Below the pieces are notes generated by a model that did not search any database, was not told the DNA's origin, and saw only the letters and a program-made list of their open reading frames with translations. The position numbers and the translations under genes are program-made. Below are positions 35,440 through 47,184 of a stretch of 64,000 nt of DNA, piece after piece. The DNA is from Neoscytalidium dimidiatum (lineage: Eukaryota > Ascomycota > Dothideomycetes > Botryosphaeriales > Botryosphaeriaceae). How positions within the stretch are numbered: position 1 is the first letter of the stretch; the number at the start of each line of letters is the position of its first letter. Location: positions 1 through 64,000 of the forward strand of contig JAVSCG010000032.1 in assembly GCA_037367355.1 (NCBI GenBank), given 5' to 3'.

Positions 35440-35865
35440 CGATTAAGTTAATCTAAATAGATCGTAATACTATTATATAACGCGAGCGCTTAGACCTATT
35501 TTCTAGTTTCCGACTTCTAATAGTATTAGCGGACGATACTACTACTATACTCTTGTCCTATAGTATCTACTCTTATCGGCTTTCTATTTCTTACTCGTAT
35601 AGTTCTTTATCTTCTATAAACTTTCTATTAAACTATATTTTCTTCTTAGTCGCTATATTCGTAGGCGTTCTTTCTATACGGGCGGTTATTATTATCTACT
35701 AGTATTTTTGTACGCGCTGTTATCTCGTATTTCTAGTCTTCTCGTATAGAACTAAGAGGTACGGCTCTACTATACGTAGGGTTCTTAGAGTCTTACGGCT
35801 TATTTTCCTATATAGACTTATATCTTTTATAGCTATAAAGCCCGTATATTCTAGAGTTTATAATA
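35440..35865 (-). repeat. B/C-type LTR fragment
   Basis: Homologous to the right part of LTR C-beta (about 54890-55310), ending TTTATAATA. The left part of the LTR is missing. A polypurine tract (CTATCCCCC on the plus strand) and internal sequence follow, so it was a 3' LTR of a minus-strand element. Confidence 0.75.
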
Positions 35866-36118
35866 CTATCCCCCTTTTTAGAGATTTTTAGCCTAAAGAT
35901 TTATTCGTTTCGTCTATATTTTACTTTCTTTCTTTCTATTTATTTTTTTTCTTTCCGTAAGTTCTCTACTATACCTCCGAAACGTAAACGTAATTTATAG
36001 AAGGCTAAGCGTAAGTCTTTAGATACGAAGATTAACTTATTAGATATTATAATATCTATACTCTATTCGTAGTATTTATTACTAAATACTCGTTAGAGGA
36101 TAGAGAAGTTAGAAGTAG
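35866..36118 (-). mobile_element. B-like element 3' end with antisense-gene start
   Basis: Internal sequence next to the LTR fragment. On the plus strand a frame begins at 35971 (ATA for ATG) with PPKRKRN, the N-terminus of the B-type antisense gene. It stops where A4 inserts (AGTAG at 36114-36118). Confidence 0.65.
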
Positions 36119-36503
36119 TATTACGGTATAGTCGCCTAGAAAAGGTAGATAACGAAATCCTACGACTACTTACCGCCTACGTAACTAACTCGGGGCTTAC
36201 TCGGTAGAATACCTACCGACACTAATACGCTAAACTACCGTATACTCGCTTAATAGAGCTCGGACTACTAATTAGTATTAATTAGTAGGTTAATATTATA
36301 GATTACTACTAATCGCACCGATTACTTACTATATATAGACTATACTTATTTAGCGTAGTTAGGACCCTCGTAGTTAACTTATTAATTAATTCCTACCCTA
36401 CTATTAAATAAACCTCCCCTACCTACTACTATATCGGCCTCTAAAAAGCCTAAGCTATCTAACGACGCGCCCCGACCCCCTTAGAAAGAGTCCCGGCGTA
36501 ATA
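36119..36503 (+). repeat. 5' LTR of A4
   Basis: RIPed A-type LTR (TATTACGG...CGTAATA), 385 bp, preceded by AGTAG. Confidence 0.93.
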
Positions 36504-38737
36504 CTTTAACTACCTTTTTATAGGTACCGAAGGTAAACCTACTCTAAAAACTACTAACTATAATATCCTAGACCGAAATTAGAAATAACCTTTCGACGGA
36601 GGAGGATTAGCTTTAGTTAATCCGTCCCTTAATCCCTAGAAACCTAGCCCTTAATATAAGACTACTTATTTCGGAAGCGTATTCCTCGGGTATAGCCTTC
36701 TTAAGTCGAGTAATTAACGGACCTAGAGTACTAGAAGACGCTAGCGATAACTACGGTTAAGTCTTTCTAGAGTACTTTATTTAAGGATAAGCCTTTACCG
36801 TTAACCGTACTATATAGCCTTCTATACTAGCTACCCCCGCGATACCGAAACCGACCCGATACGATACTAAGCTAAAGATTAAGACCCCCGATATCTACGA
36901 TAGAGATTAGCGTAAACTTAACGATTTCCTAGCCTAGTTAGAAAACTACTTCGAGTTCTATAAAACGTTATTTAAGGATAATAAGGAAAGAGTCCGCTTC
37001 GTAGGAACCTACCTCCGAGATAACGTAGTACGATAGTTTAAACCCTATCGAAAGGACTTCCGCTCGGCTATCCTACGTACGGAAACTAGTAGCCTATTCG
37101 CTAACTATAATCGCTTCGCCAACGTAATTAGGTAAGCCTTTAGTAGTAAAAACGAGGAGTAGGAGGCCGCCCTTCGAATTTAGGACCTCCGATAAACTCG
37201 ATTAGTCTTAGAATACGTTACGGAATTCCGTATACTCGCCTCCTACCTTAATTAGAACGACTAATCCCTTAAATATATCTTTTATAAAGGGCTAAAGCAT
37301 AATATAAAGGCCGAATTCGCCCGTATAGGATTATCTAGGGACCTTAGCGAGACTATTAATACGGCTATCTAAGTCGACTAATAACTATTTAACTTTAGAT
37401 AAGAAATAGGCTAAACTCGATACTTGGCTAATACCTCGTAACCCTAAAATAACCTACCTCTAGGGGACCCTATAGACTTAGATACTAACTAACGACGAAA
37501 CCCTCGGCTAGCGCCGGAGGAAGAATAAAGACGGCGCGAAAAGGGCCTTTACTTTTACTATAGAAAGTACGGATATATTAGTAGAAACTACCTAGATAAA
37601 TAAACTAGTAACTAGCGGACTAACGATAAGAAAACTACCTCGGCTACTAAAGGACGACCTAAGACCTCTAACTATAATACTATCTACTAGTCTACTTATA
37701 GTATTAAGGCCTACCCTATTTACTAGGAGGCTAAGAATATTAGCGGGTACTACCTAAAAAACTAGAAACGCCTACTAAACTAGGGCTATAGTAGGCGAGC
37801 TTCCTACCCTATAGGACTATAGTAGTATCGACCGGAAAAACTATAGGACACCTACTAGAAAGCGAGGGGGATTCCGTAGAATACGGGAACTACTAGGTTA
37901 TTATAATAAGGATTAATAGACGACGAGCGCTTACCCTTATCGACTCCGTATTATAAGGAAACTACGTCTTAAACCGATTTATAGAAAAAGCCAATCTAAA
38001 ATCTAGAGAAAAGGACTAACTATATTAGCTAAGAACCGTTAATAGATTCCCTAGCTCCTTTAGAGATAGAAAGGTAATTATCGAAACCCTAAAACTAACC
38101 CTCGAATATAAAAACCATAGAGAACGTATCTATCTAGACGTTACTAGGATCCCTAAGTATAATATTATTCTAGGCATTCCTTAGTAAAAGAAATAGAAAA
38201 TATAATACGATTAGAATAATAGAGGAATCACCCTTAAGTCTAGAGAACGAAATTAAGAACTAGAATAGAAACCACGTACTATAACCGAACCGATTACCTA
38301 CGTAAGCCTAATTTCGAAAGCTACGCTAGAAAGGATCCGAAAGAAGGAGTAAGTAATTAGAATAATATAGTATCGCCCTACTACTACGAATAAGGAAAGA
38401 ACTTAATAGATTAGTACTACTAGACGAGAAAAACCAGACTACCCGATACTCGTAGAAGGAGATAACCCTACTAGGATATACGAATAATACCTTAATAGCG
38501 TTTCTAAGGAATACTACCGGTTTAAAGAAATTTTTAGAGAAAAAATTAAAGACGTACTACCGGAATACAAACTATAGGACTATAAGATTAACCTAAAACT
38601 AGGCACCGAACCCCGATTTAGACCCTTATACCTAATATCGGAAAGGAAGTTATAAGTAATAAGGGAACACTTAGACTTATTACTAAAGAAGGGATATATC
38701 CGACCCTCTTAGTCCTTAGTAGGATTCCCTATCCTCT
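36504..38737 (+). pseudogene. A4 gag-pol relic (gag, protease, RT start)
   Basis: Plus-strand fossil colinear with A2 gag and the start of pol. The AAAAAACTAG junction is at about 37755. RIP stops only, with few indels. It ends just before the RT catalytic region because of the LINE. Confidence 0.82.
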
Positions 38738-38757
38738 TATTTATTTATTTATTTATT
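38738..38757 (-). repeat. (TAAA)n 3' tail of the LINE
   Basis: Five tandem TTTA units on the plus strand form the 3' end of the element, in place of a plain poly(A). Confidence 0.8.
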
Positions 38758-38899
38758 CGTTTAACGTCCTTATATAAGCTAAGCTTATAAAAGACGGCTA
38801 GTCTACTAACGTATCTAGTCCGGTATTTCGACCGGGGTTTTTATTCGGGTTTTCTTCGGGAAGGAGTCTAGAAATAGTAGGGGCTAAGCCGGTGCTTTT

Positions 38900-41800
38900 T
38901 TAGAAAGAAATAGGAAAGTAAGTAGGGAGATAAGAAGAGATAGAGGATAAAAGAAAAATAAGAGAGAATAACTTCTTTTTTAAAGGAGAGACTAAAGTTA
39001 GTTTTTCGAAAGTACGTATTTTAGACTTCCGTTAAAGTAAGTTCTAATAGCTACTTTCGGGTAGCTATTTTAGTTGTCGATAAAAAGCTTAGAAGAGCCT
39101 TCTATTCTTCTTCGGTATTAAAAACGAGGTCTAGGGAGGGGTTTTTTGTTTCTAGACTAGTATATATATCTTCTCTTTCGAGTCGATACTTTTTATAGTC
39201 TAGAATTAGATGCCGGGGGGTTTGTTTAGCCGTATTATTATACGGGTAGCTATTAGAGGAGTTTAGTCTAAAGCGGTTTAGATAGGACTTAAAGTATCCG
39301 TGTCCTATTTTAAGCTGGTAAAACGCGGAGCTAGTTTCTCTCTCCGTAGAGAGGTCTATTAACTTTCGTTTTATTTTCCAGTTAAACCGCCTTAGATAAG
39401 ACTCTTTAGAGGCTATTTCCGCTTGCTTATTCGCTATTTTTTACTACGAATTAATAAAATCTACTTGCGTTAGCATTCGAAAGAATACGTAGCTAGTCGA
39501 TTCGTTATTCGGGTTTATTTTATAGGCGTATTTAGCTAGGGAATCTGCTTCTTCGTTGCCGCGTATATTAAAATAGCCGGGGACCCATTCTAATTAAACT
39601 AAATTTCCTTTTAGAATAAGCGTTTTAGCTGCGTTTAAAGCTCGTATTTACGCTAGTTATCCTAGATTTCCGGATAGTATTTTTAGACGGTAGAGCGCGG
39701 CCTAGTTATCCGCGTAGACTCTAATATCTTTATCGGTATATCCGTTTTTAACTGCGAGTTCGAGGGCTCTCGTAAGAGCCTCTATTTCGCCGTTATAAAC
39801 TAGGTTATTATCCCCGATATTTCCTACTATAATAGTAGTTTCGTCTTTAAAGGTAGGGTCGTTTCTATCTATAAAAACTGCTAGTCTAATTCCGGTTTTA
39901 TTCGAAATCGAACTCGCGTCCGTATAGATAGATATTAGGTTATCCGGAGGGTTTTCGAGTTCGTTTAGGTATTTCTTAGCTTGTTCTTCTTTCGAGAGTT
40001 TAGAGACTTTAACCGAGTAGGGGGTAGATAGCCCCTAAGGTGGAAAGTAGAAAGAATTAACCGTTTCGAGGTTATACGGCTTATCTTTTAGAAAGTCTCT
40101 AATTTTTCGAACGAGCTTACTTTCGTATTTGTTTTCTTTTTCTAGAAGGCTTCGAATTAGGTGTTTTTGGTCTAATTTAAGACTTCGTAGGGCGTAGAAT
40201 CGGAGGTTATTTTCTAAGCGAATTTCCGAGGATAGGATCGCGGCTTCTATTTCGAGGGGAGTAATTAGAGCGGTTTTAAAAACGCCTAGTATTTTTCGTA
40301 GAGCTAGATTCTAGAGTATCGTAGCTTTTCGTTTAAAATTCGCTTGGTTATTCTAGTATAAAACGGAGCCGTAGTTAGAGACGGAGGTAATGTAGGCTAA
40401 GTATAACTACCGTACCGCGTTAGGTTTTAGTCTATTTTCGATATTAGCTAGTCTATTTATCCTCGAGAGGCTCGAACGAGCTTAGCTTATTCTAATATCG
40501 ACGTATTCCTTAAAATTAAGGAGTGGGTCTAAGAAAACTTCTAGATATTAGACTAGATTCTTAGGCTTTATAACTAAACCCGTAGGTAGTTTTAGAGTAG
40601 AATCTCTTACCGTTTTCTCTTTAGAAAAATGCATTAATTCGGTTTTTTCGAGGTCGAATTATATAGTATTTTCCGCGCCTAGTTTATAGAGTCTTTCCGC
40701 TTCTCTTTCTAATATCTTTATATTTCTTTTCCAGCTTTTCGAGCTTACTATTAAAGAGATATCGTCGATATAAGATAAGTAGGTAGCGGATTTCGTTTAA
40801 AATAGATCTCGGATATATATTAGAAATAGTATCGGCGAAATAGGACTTCCTTATAGTATACCCGTTTCTACGTTACTAAATTCTTCTATATTTCCATTAA
40901 AACTAAGGCGTAATTATCGGGAATTTAAGAAAGTTCTAATCTACGCGAGTAGATTAGTCGGAAGCTTTAACTTTCTTAAAATTCCTAGGAGTTATTCTTA
41001 CGCGACGTGGTCGTAAGCGCCGCGTACGTCTAGAAATAGCGTAGATATTTTTAGCTTTACCTTTTGGTTTTCCTCTACTAAATTCGTTAGAATAAAGTAG
41101 GCGTCTATAGCGGATTTTTTAAGTCTTCCCCCTATTTATATAGGGTGAATTAGGTTTGTCGTTTCCGCTAGAAAACCGAGGCGTTTAGCTATTACTCGTT
41201 CGAGTACTTTTCCTAGGCAATTTAATAGAGAGATAACCCTATAAGTCTTTAGATTCGCGGGATCCGGCTTATTAGGTTTCTTTAAAATTACCCCCGTTAC
41301 TTATCTCTAGCACTTTAGATAGTAGCTATATTTAAAAAGGTTCGAATAGACAAAATAGAAGACTTTCGGGGATACGTTATAGGCCTGAATAATTATTTAT
41401 TAGGATATTAAATTAGATCCGGGCGTAGTTCCTTTTATTAGGTTCGAACACGTTCGTTCGAGCTCTTTTTTATCTAGAATTAGCTATTCCCAGCTTAGAT
41501 CCGGCTGGTAATTTATCCAGTTATTTTCGATTCGTGCGTTAGGAGGGGATAGAAATAACGTTTCTTTTAGCGCGGAGCTTTTCCCCTTCTAGCTATCTTA
41601 TAGTAGGCCGTTTTTAGCCCGAATCGGAGGGATTCGTTCTATCGGACGGTGTTTTATATAGGCTATTACTTTAAAGATAGTTTCGGGGGTATTTTTACTT
41701 AGAAACGAATTCTAGTAGTCCCGTTTAGCTTTACGAATAGAGGAGAAGTATTTGTTACGGGTTTTTAGGAAGTTTTGCTTATTTACGAGCTCCGGTAAGC

Positions 41801-42880
41801 GTCGTATAAGCCGCGTTTATCGTTTAAGGTTCCCTCGGGCCTCCGTTAGAGTAGAATTCCACTAGGGTTTAGCTTTAGCTAGCGGGATAGTTTTTGGAAT
41901 AGCTTAGTCCGCTACTTACCGTATAAGGTTAGTTAGGGATTCTCCTAGTTTTTCTAAAAGTAAGACTTCTTTCGAACGGTCTTTTAGAATCTCTAGGCTA
42001 AGATCTTTATTCTCCTCTTCTAGAATAGCTAGCTAGGGGCGTAGCTTTTCTATAAAGTTCGAGGCTTTTTCTTTAAAGATCTTAGAGAATTTATCCTAGT
42101 TCGCCTTCTCGTAATTAAATCTAATTTGCTTAGATTTCTCCTGGTTTATTCGTTTATTTAATTAGATTTGAAATAAAATAGGGAAGTAGTCGGATCCGAT
42201 AGATTCGAGTATTTACTAGTCCGTTATTTTATTCGTTAGCTCTCGGCTAGAGAGCATTAGATCTATTACCGTAGGCCTATCTAGGTTCGGCCGATAGAAG
42301 GTACCTTCTCCTAGCGTATTTAGTAGGTCTAGGTTATTAGATTCGATCTAATTAATTAGGGCGGAGGCCCCGTTCGAGTAGGGGGACCTTAGGTCCTACT
42401 ACGAGTAGTAAATGTTAAAGTCCCTAGCTATAATACTAGGGAATTCTAGCTATTAGTAGCCTAGAATACGTTCTAGCGTATAGGGGGAATTATCGTTTCC
42501 TTATTCCTTTTGGTTATATAAATTAAAGAGGTAGAATTAGCTATTTTCCTCTATTATTTTTAGAACTATTAGGTCAGGGGATTTAGTTACCGCGGAGTTA
42601 TAGTTAATATCTATTCCCGTTAGATAACGGGATATATATAACGTCGCGCGTCTTTCGATAAGAACACAATCCGGTAGAATTTAAACGAACGCGGGGTAGT
42701 TAACCGACCGCCTTTCTCTAGGATTTTCGGGGTTTATTAGCTATGGTTCTTATATAAGAATTAGGCTAATTTCAAGTTCGATTGCTTTCGAAAGAAGGCT
42801 CTCCGTAGCTAGAGCGTTTCTATTTAAATTTGCTTAAAATACTCTTAGTTTATCTATAGATAAAGGGGGTTAGTTAATTC
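38900..42880 (-). pseudogene. LINE ORF2: endonuclease, RT, RNase H
   Basis: Minus strand. APE-type endonuclease at about 42150-42880 (QANLNRNALA start, then EPWLINP-, ARDFNIYY- and LDRPTVIDLM-like blocks). RT with GIPxGSPISPILF and YIDDISLIVSS (about 40750-40870). RNase H with YTDASSISNKTGI, NGEIEALTRALE, YADN and NIRGNEEADSLAKYA (about 39480-39960). The C-terminal segment runs toward 38900. Stops are mostly RIP-type. The product would nick target DNA and prime reverse transcription there. Confidence 0.82.
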
Positions 42881-42899
42881 GAATTAGAGTAGTACTAGC

Positions 42900-44240
42900 A
42901 CTATATACCTTTAGAGGCTTTATAGCCTATAAATTTATACTTATACTCTCCCGTAAGGTATTCCTTTTTATAGATTTTATATATAGGAGTCCTTATATAT
43001 TTAGCCGTTTCGTGTCCGTTTTTAAGGTAGTTACGGCATTAAATTCCCTTAGGAATAATCCGTGCTTTCTCTACCTTATAGCTTATTCCGTATATAAAAA
43101 GGCGGCTATTAATAGCCTTTTTCTATTTTTTTAGTCTGAGCAGGAGACTATTGGATCCCGCGGATTAGTTTTCTCTTTTCTCCTTAGAGGTGGCCTAGTA
43201 GGGCTTTCTAATAGGAGAAAGACCTACGTTAAAGGTCTCTATTTCCTCCTTAATAAAGGAATTGATTAGAATATCCTTAGTCTCCCGCGTAGGGATTCCG
43301 TAGATAATAACCTTATACTAGGCCTCGACTAGTTTCGGGTTAGAATTAGGAAGGACTTTCCTAATAATATTCTCTTTTTCTAAGAGAAATTAGCTAGTAT
43401 AGCCTTCGGTACCCGTAATTAGGATATTTCCCTTAAAAGAGAGGGAAGTTCCTTAGATAACGGGTTTATTTACGAATCCGGCTCCCGCGAACGCAAGGTT
43501 TAGCTTTTACCGGAGTCGGATTCCGTTAAATTAGTCTCGTATACTATCGTAGGAGACGGTAATTTATCTATCTTTAATAGACGTTAGCTTTGAGCTTAAG
43601 TTGTTGTTGGTTTTTATACGATACGGTTATAAAACCGTCGTTTAGAACTAAACCTACCGCTACCGAAGCGTAGAAGGTAGGTTTTTTTTTCCGGGACTAG
43701 CTGGCTAGGCTAGGGTTTTCCCGTAGTAGCTACGGAGGTAGCCCCGAGATTCCTTGTTTTATTCGAAAGCGTACGGGATACGTTTTCGAGTGCGCGAACT
43801 TCGGTTACGAGAATCGACTTAGTAAAGTCGATTTTCCCTTTCGCCGTATATTCGCGGAAGACGTTAAGAAGTTCGCTAAGGTTATTTACCTTAGACCGGT
43901 CGTCTTCGAGGTCGATCGCCTTAATAAGGCAATCGAACGCGGCTTCGATATATTCCGTAGAGGACTTTAGTTTCGATCTCGGTATATACCGGGTTCTTTT
44001 CTCGGGGCGGTATTCGAACGGGTTAGTGCCCGTAGTTATCGGCGAGAAGGAGAGTCTTTTTCCTAGCGTCGGCGTAGGCTCTACCGTTACTATTACCTTC
44101 GGCCTTCTCGGTAGCGGTATTACTTCGTCGTTTTCTATCTCGATATCTTCGATACTACTAGAACCCGTAGTATTCGAGGATTCGATAACTATCGGCGTAG
44201 TCGATAGTTAAATAGGGGTCGAGGGGCGTAGAGGATCTGG
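42900..44240 (-). pseudogene. LINE ORF1 with zinc knuckles
   Basis: Minus-strand region upstream of ORF2. Near 42930-43060 it reads CRNYLKNGHETAKY and YKICKKEYLTGEYKYK. Restoring the RIPed Cys gives consecutive CCHC knuckles, as in ORF1 nucleic-acid-binding proteins. Upstream are charged and Ser/Pro-rich stretches (to about 44240). RIP stops interrupt it. Confidence 0.7.
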
Positions 44241-44725
44241 GGAATCCGGAGGATCCGGGGGCGGATATCCTTAGTTTTCTATACTCTTTCTAGAAAAGAA
44301 ATAGTAGAAATAGGAAATTAGACTAGAAAGAAATCTCCGGCTTTAGTTTCGTCTAAACTAAGCCGTAAACAAACGAATTCCGGGCGAGCGCGGGGAATTT
44401 TCTTCGTTACTTTCTCCCGAGAAGTAACGAAGCGTTTTCAGGGCTATTCGGTTAAGCTTTTCACTTATTTTCGGTTATTTTTAGTTTGCGTAGGTAGGGA
44501 GGTGGTGAAAACTCTATGTACACGGGCCGTAGAAAAGGGGCGGGATAGAGAAGAGGAGAAAGCGCTTCTTCGCCTTAGATTTAGGTACGTAAACGCGCTC
44601 TAAATCTAGTATAACTTCGCACGGAGGTGCGCGTAGGTATTTTCAGTAGATTCCGAGAATTTTGTGCGTTTTCGGGTCGATTTAGGAATTTCGTAGGGGT
44701 GCGGAGGTAGAGCGAGGCGATAAAA
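44241..44725 (-). other. Probable 5' UTR of the LINE
   Basis: Less AT-rich than the surroundings and without a reading frame on the LINE strand. It ends near an A-rich run (GATAAAAAAAATC). The exact 5' end is uncertain. Confidence 0.5.
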
Positions 44726-45324
44726 AAAATCTCTTTAAACTAGTAGTATTTTTTAGAAACGCTATTAAGGTATTATTCGTATATTCTAGTAGGGTTATCT
44801 CCTCTTACGAGTATTAGATAGTCTGGTTTTTCTCGTCTAGTAGTACTAATCTATCGGGTTCTTTTTTTATTTATAGTAGTAGGGCGATACTATATTATTT
44901 TAATTACCTACTCCTTCTTTCGAGTTCTTTCTAGCGCCGCTTTTAAAACTAGGCTTACGTAGGTAATTAGTTCGGCTATAGTACGTAGTTTCTATTCTAG
45001 TTCTTAGTTTCGTTCTCTAGACTTAAGGGTAATTCCTTTATTATTCTAATCGTATTATACTTTCTATTTCTTCTACTAAGGGATATCTAGAATAATATTA
45101 TACTTAGAGATCTTAGTAACGTTTAGATAGATACGTTCTCTATAGTTTTTATATTTAAGGGTTAGTTTTAGGGTTTCGATAATTACCTTTCTATCTTTAA
45201 AGGAGCTAGGGGATCTATTAACGGTTTTTAGTTAGTATAGTTAGTTTTTTTCTCTAGGTTTTAGATTAGCTTTTTCTACGAATCGGTTTAAGACGTAGTT
45301 TTCTTATAATACGAAGTCGATAAG
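44726..45324 (-). mobile_element. A-type element fragment (protease/linker region), RIPed
   Basis: Aligns by eye to A3 about 28530-29120 in the same orientation, opposite to A4. It ends ...GTCGATAAG directly at the young LTR. ATAAG is not repeated on the other side of that LTR. Confidence 0.82.
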
Positions 45325-45709
45325 TGTTACGCCGGGACTCTTTCTGGGGGAGTCGAGGCGCGTCGTCAGGCAGCTTGGGCTTTCTAGGGGCCAATACAGT
45401 GGTAGGCAGGGGAGGTTCGTACAATAGTAGGGTAGGAATCAATTGACAAGTTGACCACGAGGGTCCTAACTACGATAAATGAGTGTGGTCTATATACATG
45501 GAGTGATCGGTACGATCAGTAGTGATCTGTAATGTTAACCCACTGATCAGTACTGATCGGTGGTCCGAGCTTTGCTGAGCGAGTGTGCGGTGGTCTGGTG
45601 CATCAGTGTCGGTAGGTATTCTGCCGAGTTAGGCCCCGAGTTGGTCACGTGGGCGGTGAGTAGTCGTAGGGTTTCGTTATCCGCCTTTCTGGGCGACTGT
45701 GCCGTAACA
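45325..45709 (-). repeat. Young isolated A-type LTR
   Basis: A complete 385-bp un-RIPed LTR, TGTTACGCC...CCGTAACA, in inverted orientation to the LTR at 2273-2657 and apparently identical to it. Flanks are ATAAG (left, A fragment) and CTATT (right, B fragment), so it lacks a target-site duplication of its own. CTATT is the reverse complement of AATAG at 2658-2662. Confidence 0.95.
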
Positions 45710-46245
45710 CTATTTTATTTATCTATCTATTTATAAGTATACTATAATTAAGAGTTTATATTTTACTCTAAGTTATCTAGTAAGGGTTTACTAGAATTAT
45801 AATATAAATAGTCTATCTCTATCTAATATAAGCTCTTTAGATAATCTATAGTTACTAAGAATAGTTCTTAGAAACGTATATATAAGATTCTCCGTATTTA
45901 TCTTCTTTAGATATAGTAGATAATATACGTATTTTATTATTTTATCTATAATAACTAGTATTAAATCGTATTTAACTCTAGTAAGTAGTTCTTCTAACTT
46001 AGATAGGTTCGTAATAAAATCTAGTAAGATAGATTACTAAGAGTGCTTAGATATTAATAATAGCTAGAGTAGTTTATAGAGTATATATCTCGCCGCCTTA
46101 CTTTAAATATAGAGGTTATATTACGTAACTATCCGCTAGACTATTCTTCTAAGCTCTAGAAAGTAATAATTTCTTATAATTTTTTTAATTATTTTATTAG
46201 TTTCTTAGTAAATATATACTAGAGTCTCGTATATATCTTTTATAA
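45710..46245 (-). mobile_element. Family B pol fragment (part 2 of the broken copy)
   Basis: Reverse-oriented B pol matching B1 about 9590-10125 and B2 about 60137-60664 (integrase). Its ends are target-site copies: CTATT (= AATAG reversed) and TATAA (= TTATA reversed). It continues part 1 (54203-54594) and is continued by part 3 (2658-3110). Confidence 0.82.
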
Positions 46246-46955
46246 TATTACGAACCCTAGAGTATACGGGCTTTATAGCTATAAGGGCCGCGAGCCCGTA
46301 CGGGAAAATAAGCTATAGGGCCTTAAAGACTCTACGCCTAGTAGAGTCGCGCTCCTTAGTCCCGCGCGGAAAGACTAGGGATACGAGATAGCGGCGCGTA
46401 CGGAAATACTAGTAGGTAATAACTACCGCCCGTATGGGAAGAACGCCTACGGACGCTATACCTAGAAAGAAGGCACGGTCTAATAGAGAGCCCGTAGGAA
46501 ATAAAGAACCGTATAGGTAGAAAGTAGAAAGACGATAAGAGTAAGTACTACGGGACGAGAGTATAGCGGTAGTATCGTCCGCTAGTACTATTAGAAGTCG
46601 GAAACTAGAAAATAGGCTAGAGCGCCCGCGTTACGTAGTAGCTATACGACCTACTTAAATTAACCTAATCTAAGTCTCTTAATCTAATACTATTAATCTA
46701 GTAGTATCGATCTAGATTATTATAGCTCTTCTATAGTATATAAATACGCTCGCTAGATAGTATTTTAACCCTCGTAGTTAACTTAAAGTTCTAATTTAAT
46801 ACTATATTAACTTAAAGGTAACTAGGCCTACTAAACTCCTATATTACGTAACTTCTTATTCTATCGTTACTCTTCTTTCCTCGTCTTTAAGATAAACCCT
46901 TTAATAAATCCGAACCTACTAGGCGACTCCGAAGCCTAGTAGTAGAGGCCCTATT

Positions 46956-47184
46956 ACGGCGTAGTAAGAAGAAAAGGAGAGAAAGCGCTAAGCGGAAGGA
47001 AATCGAACCTACTAATATAATATAGCTAAGATATAAGACGCCCGTAGCTACCCCGATAACTTAGTAATAATACCGCGGTTATAACGCTAAGGCCTAACTA
47101 CTTAACTTAACTACTAGAACTACCGCGGTTATAGCTAGCGGTTATACCTACTATCTTCTATAGTATATAAGAAGTTAGAAGTAG
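46956..47184 (+). repeat. Truncated A' LTR plus 15 bp of A4-type flanking DNA
   Basis: A' U3 up to the TATA box (ending AGTATATA), then AGAAGTTAGAAGTAG, identical to 36104-36118 just upstream of the A4 LTR. Confidence 0.85.

Larger units (their letters stand above)
36119..38737 (+). mobile_element. RIPed gypsy element A4, 5' part
   Basis: Plus-strand A-type element with complete 5' LTR (36119-36503, 385 bp), gag (about 36560-37800), protease (about 37930-38200) and the start of RT, cut at 38737 by the LINE tail. The expected RT continuation is not found beyond the LINE, where an A fragment lies in the opposite orientation. The 15 bp upstream (36104-36118) recur at 47170-47184. Confidence 0.88.
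38738..44725 (-). mobile_element. Tad-like LINE, about 6 kb, partly RIPed
   Basis: A non-LTR retrotransposon on the minus strand. Its 3' end is a (TAAA)n tail, seen as TTTATTTATTT at 38738-38757. It encodes ORF1 with zinc knuckles, then ORF2 with APE endonuclease, RT and RNase H, the layout of the Tad clade of filamentous fungi. It keeps clearly more CpA/TpG than its surroundings, so it was hit fewer times or is younger. The 5' boundary (about 44725) is set by the start of A-fragment homology. No target-site duplication is evident. Confidence 0.85.

Noticed and set aside
44026..44211. Plus-strand 61-residue frame within the LINE
   Set aside because: It is antisense to the LINE ORF1 region, low in complexity (Ser/Ile/Val/Gly) and without homology or context. 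A shadow frame that survives because this element is less RIPed.
45325..45709. Ordinary solo LTR from LTR-LTR excision in place
   Set aside because: Flanks ATAAG and CTATT do not match and come from two different elements in the present order.
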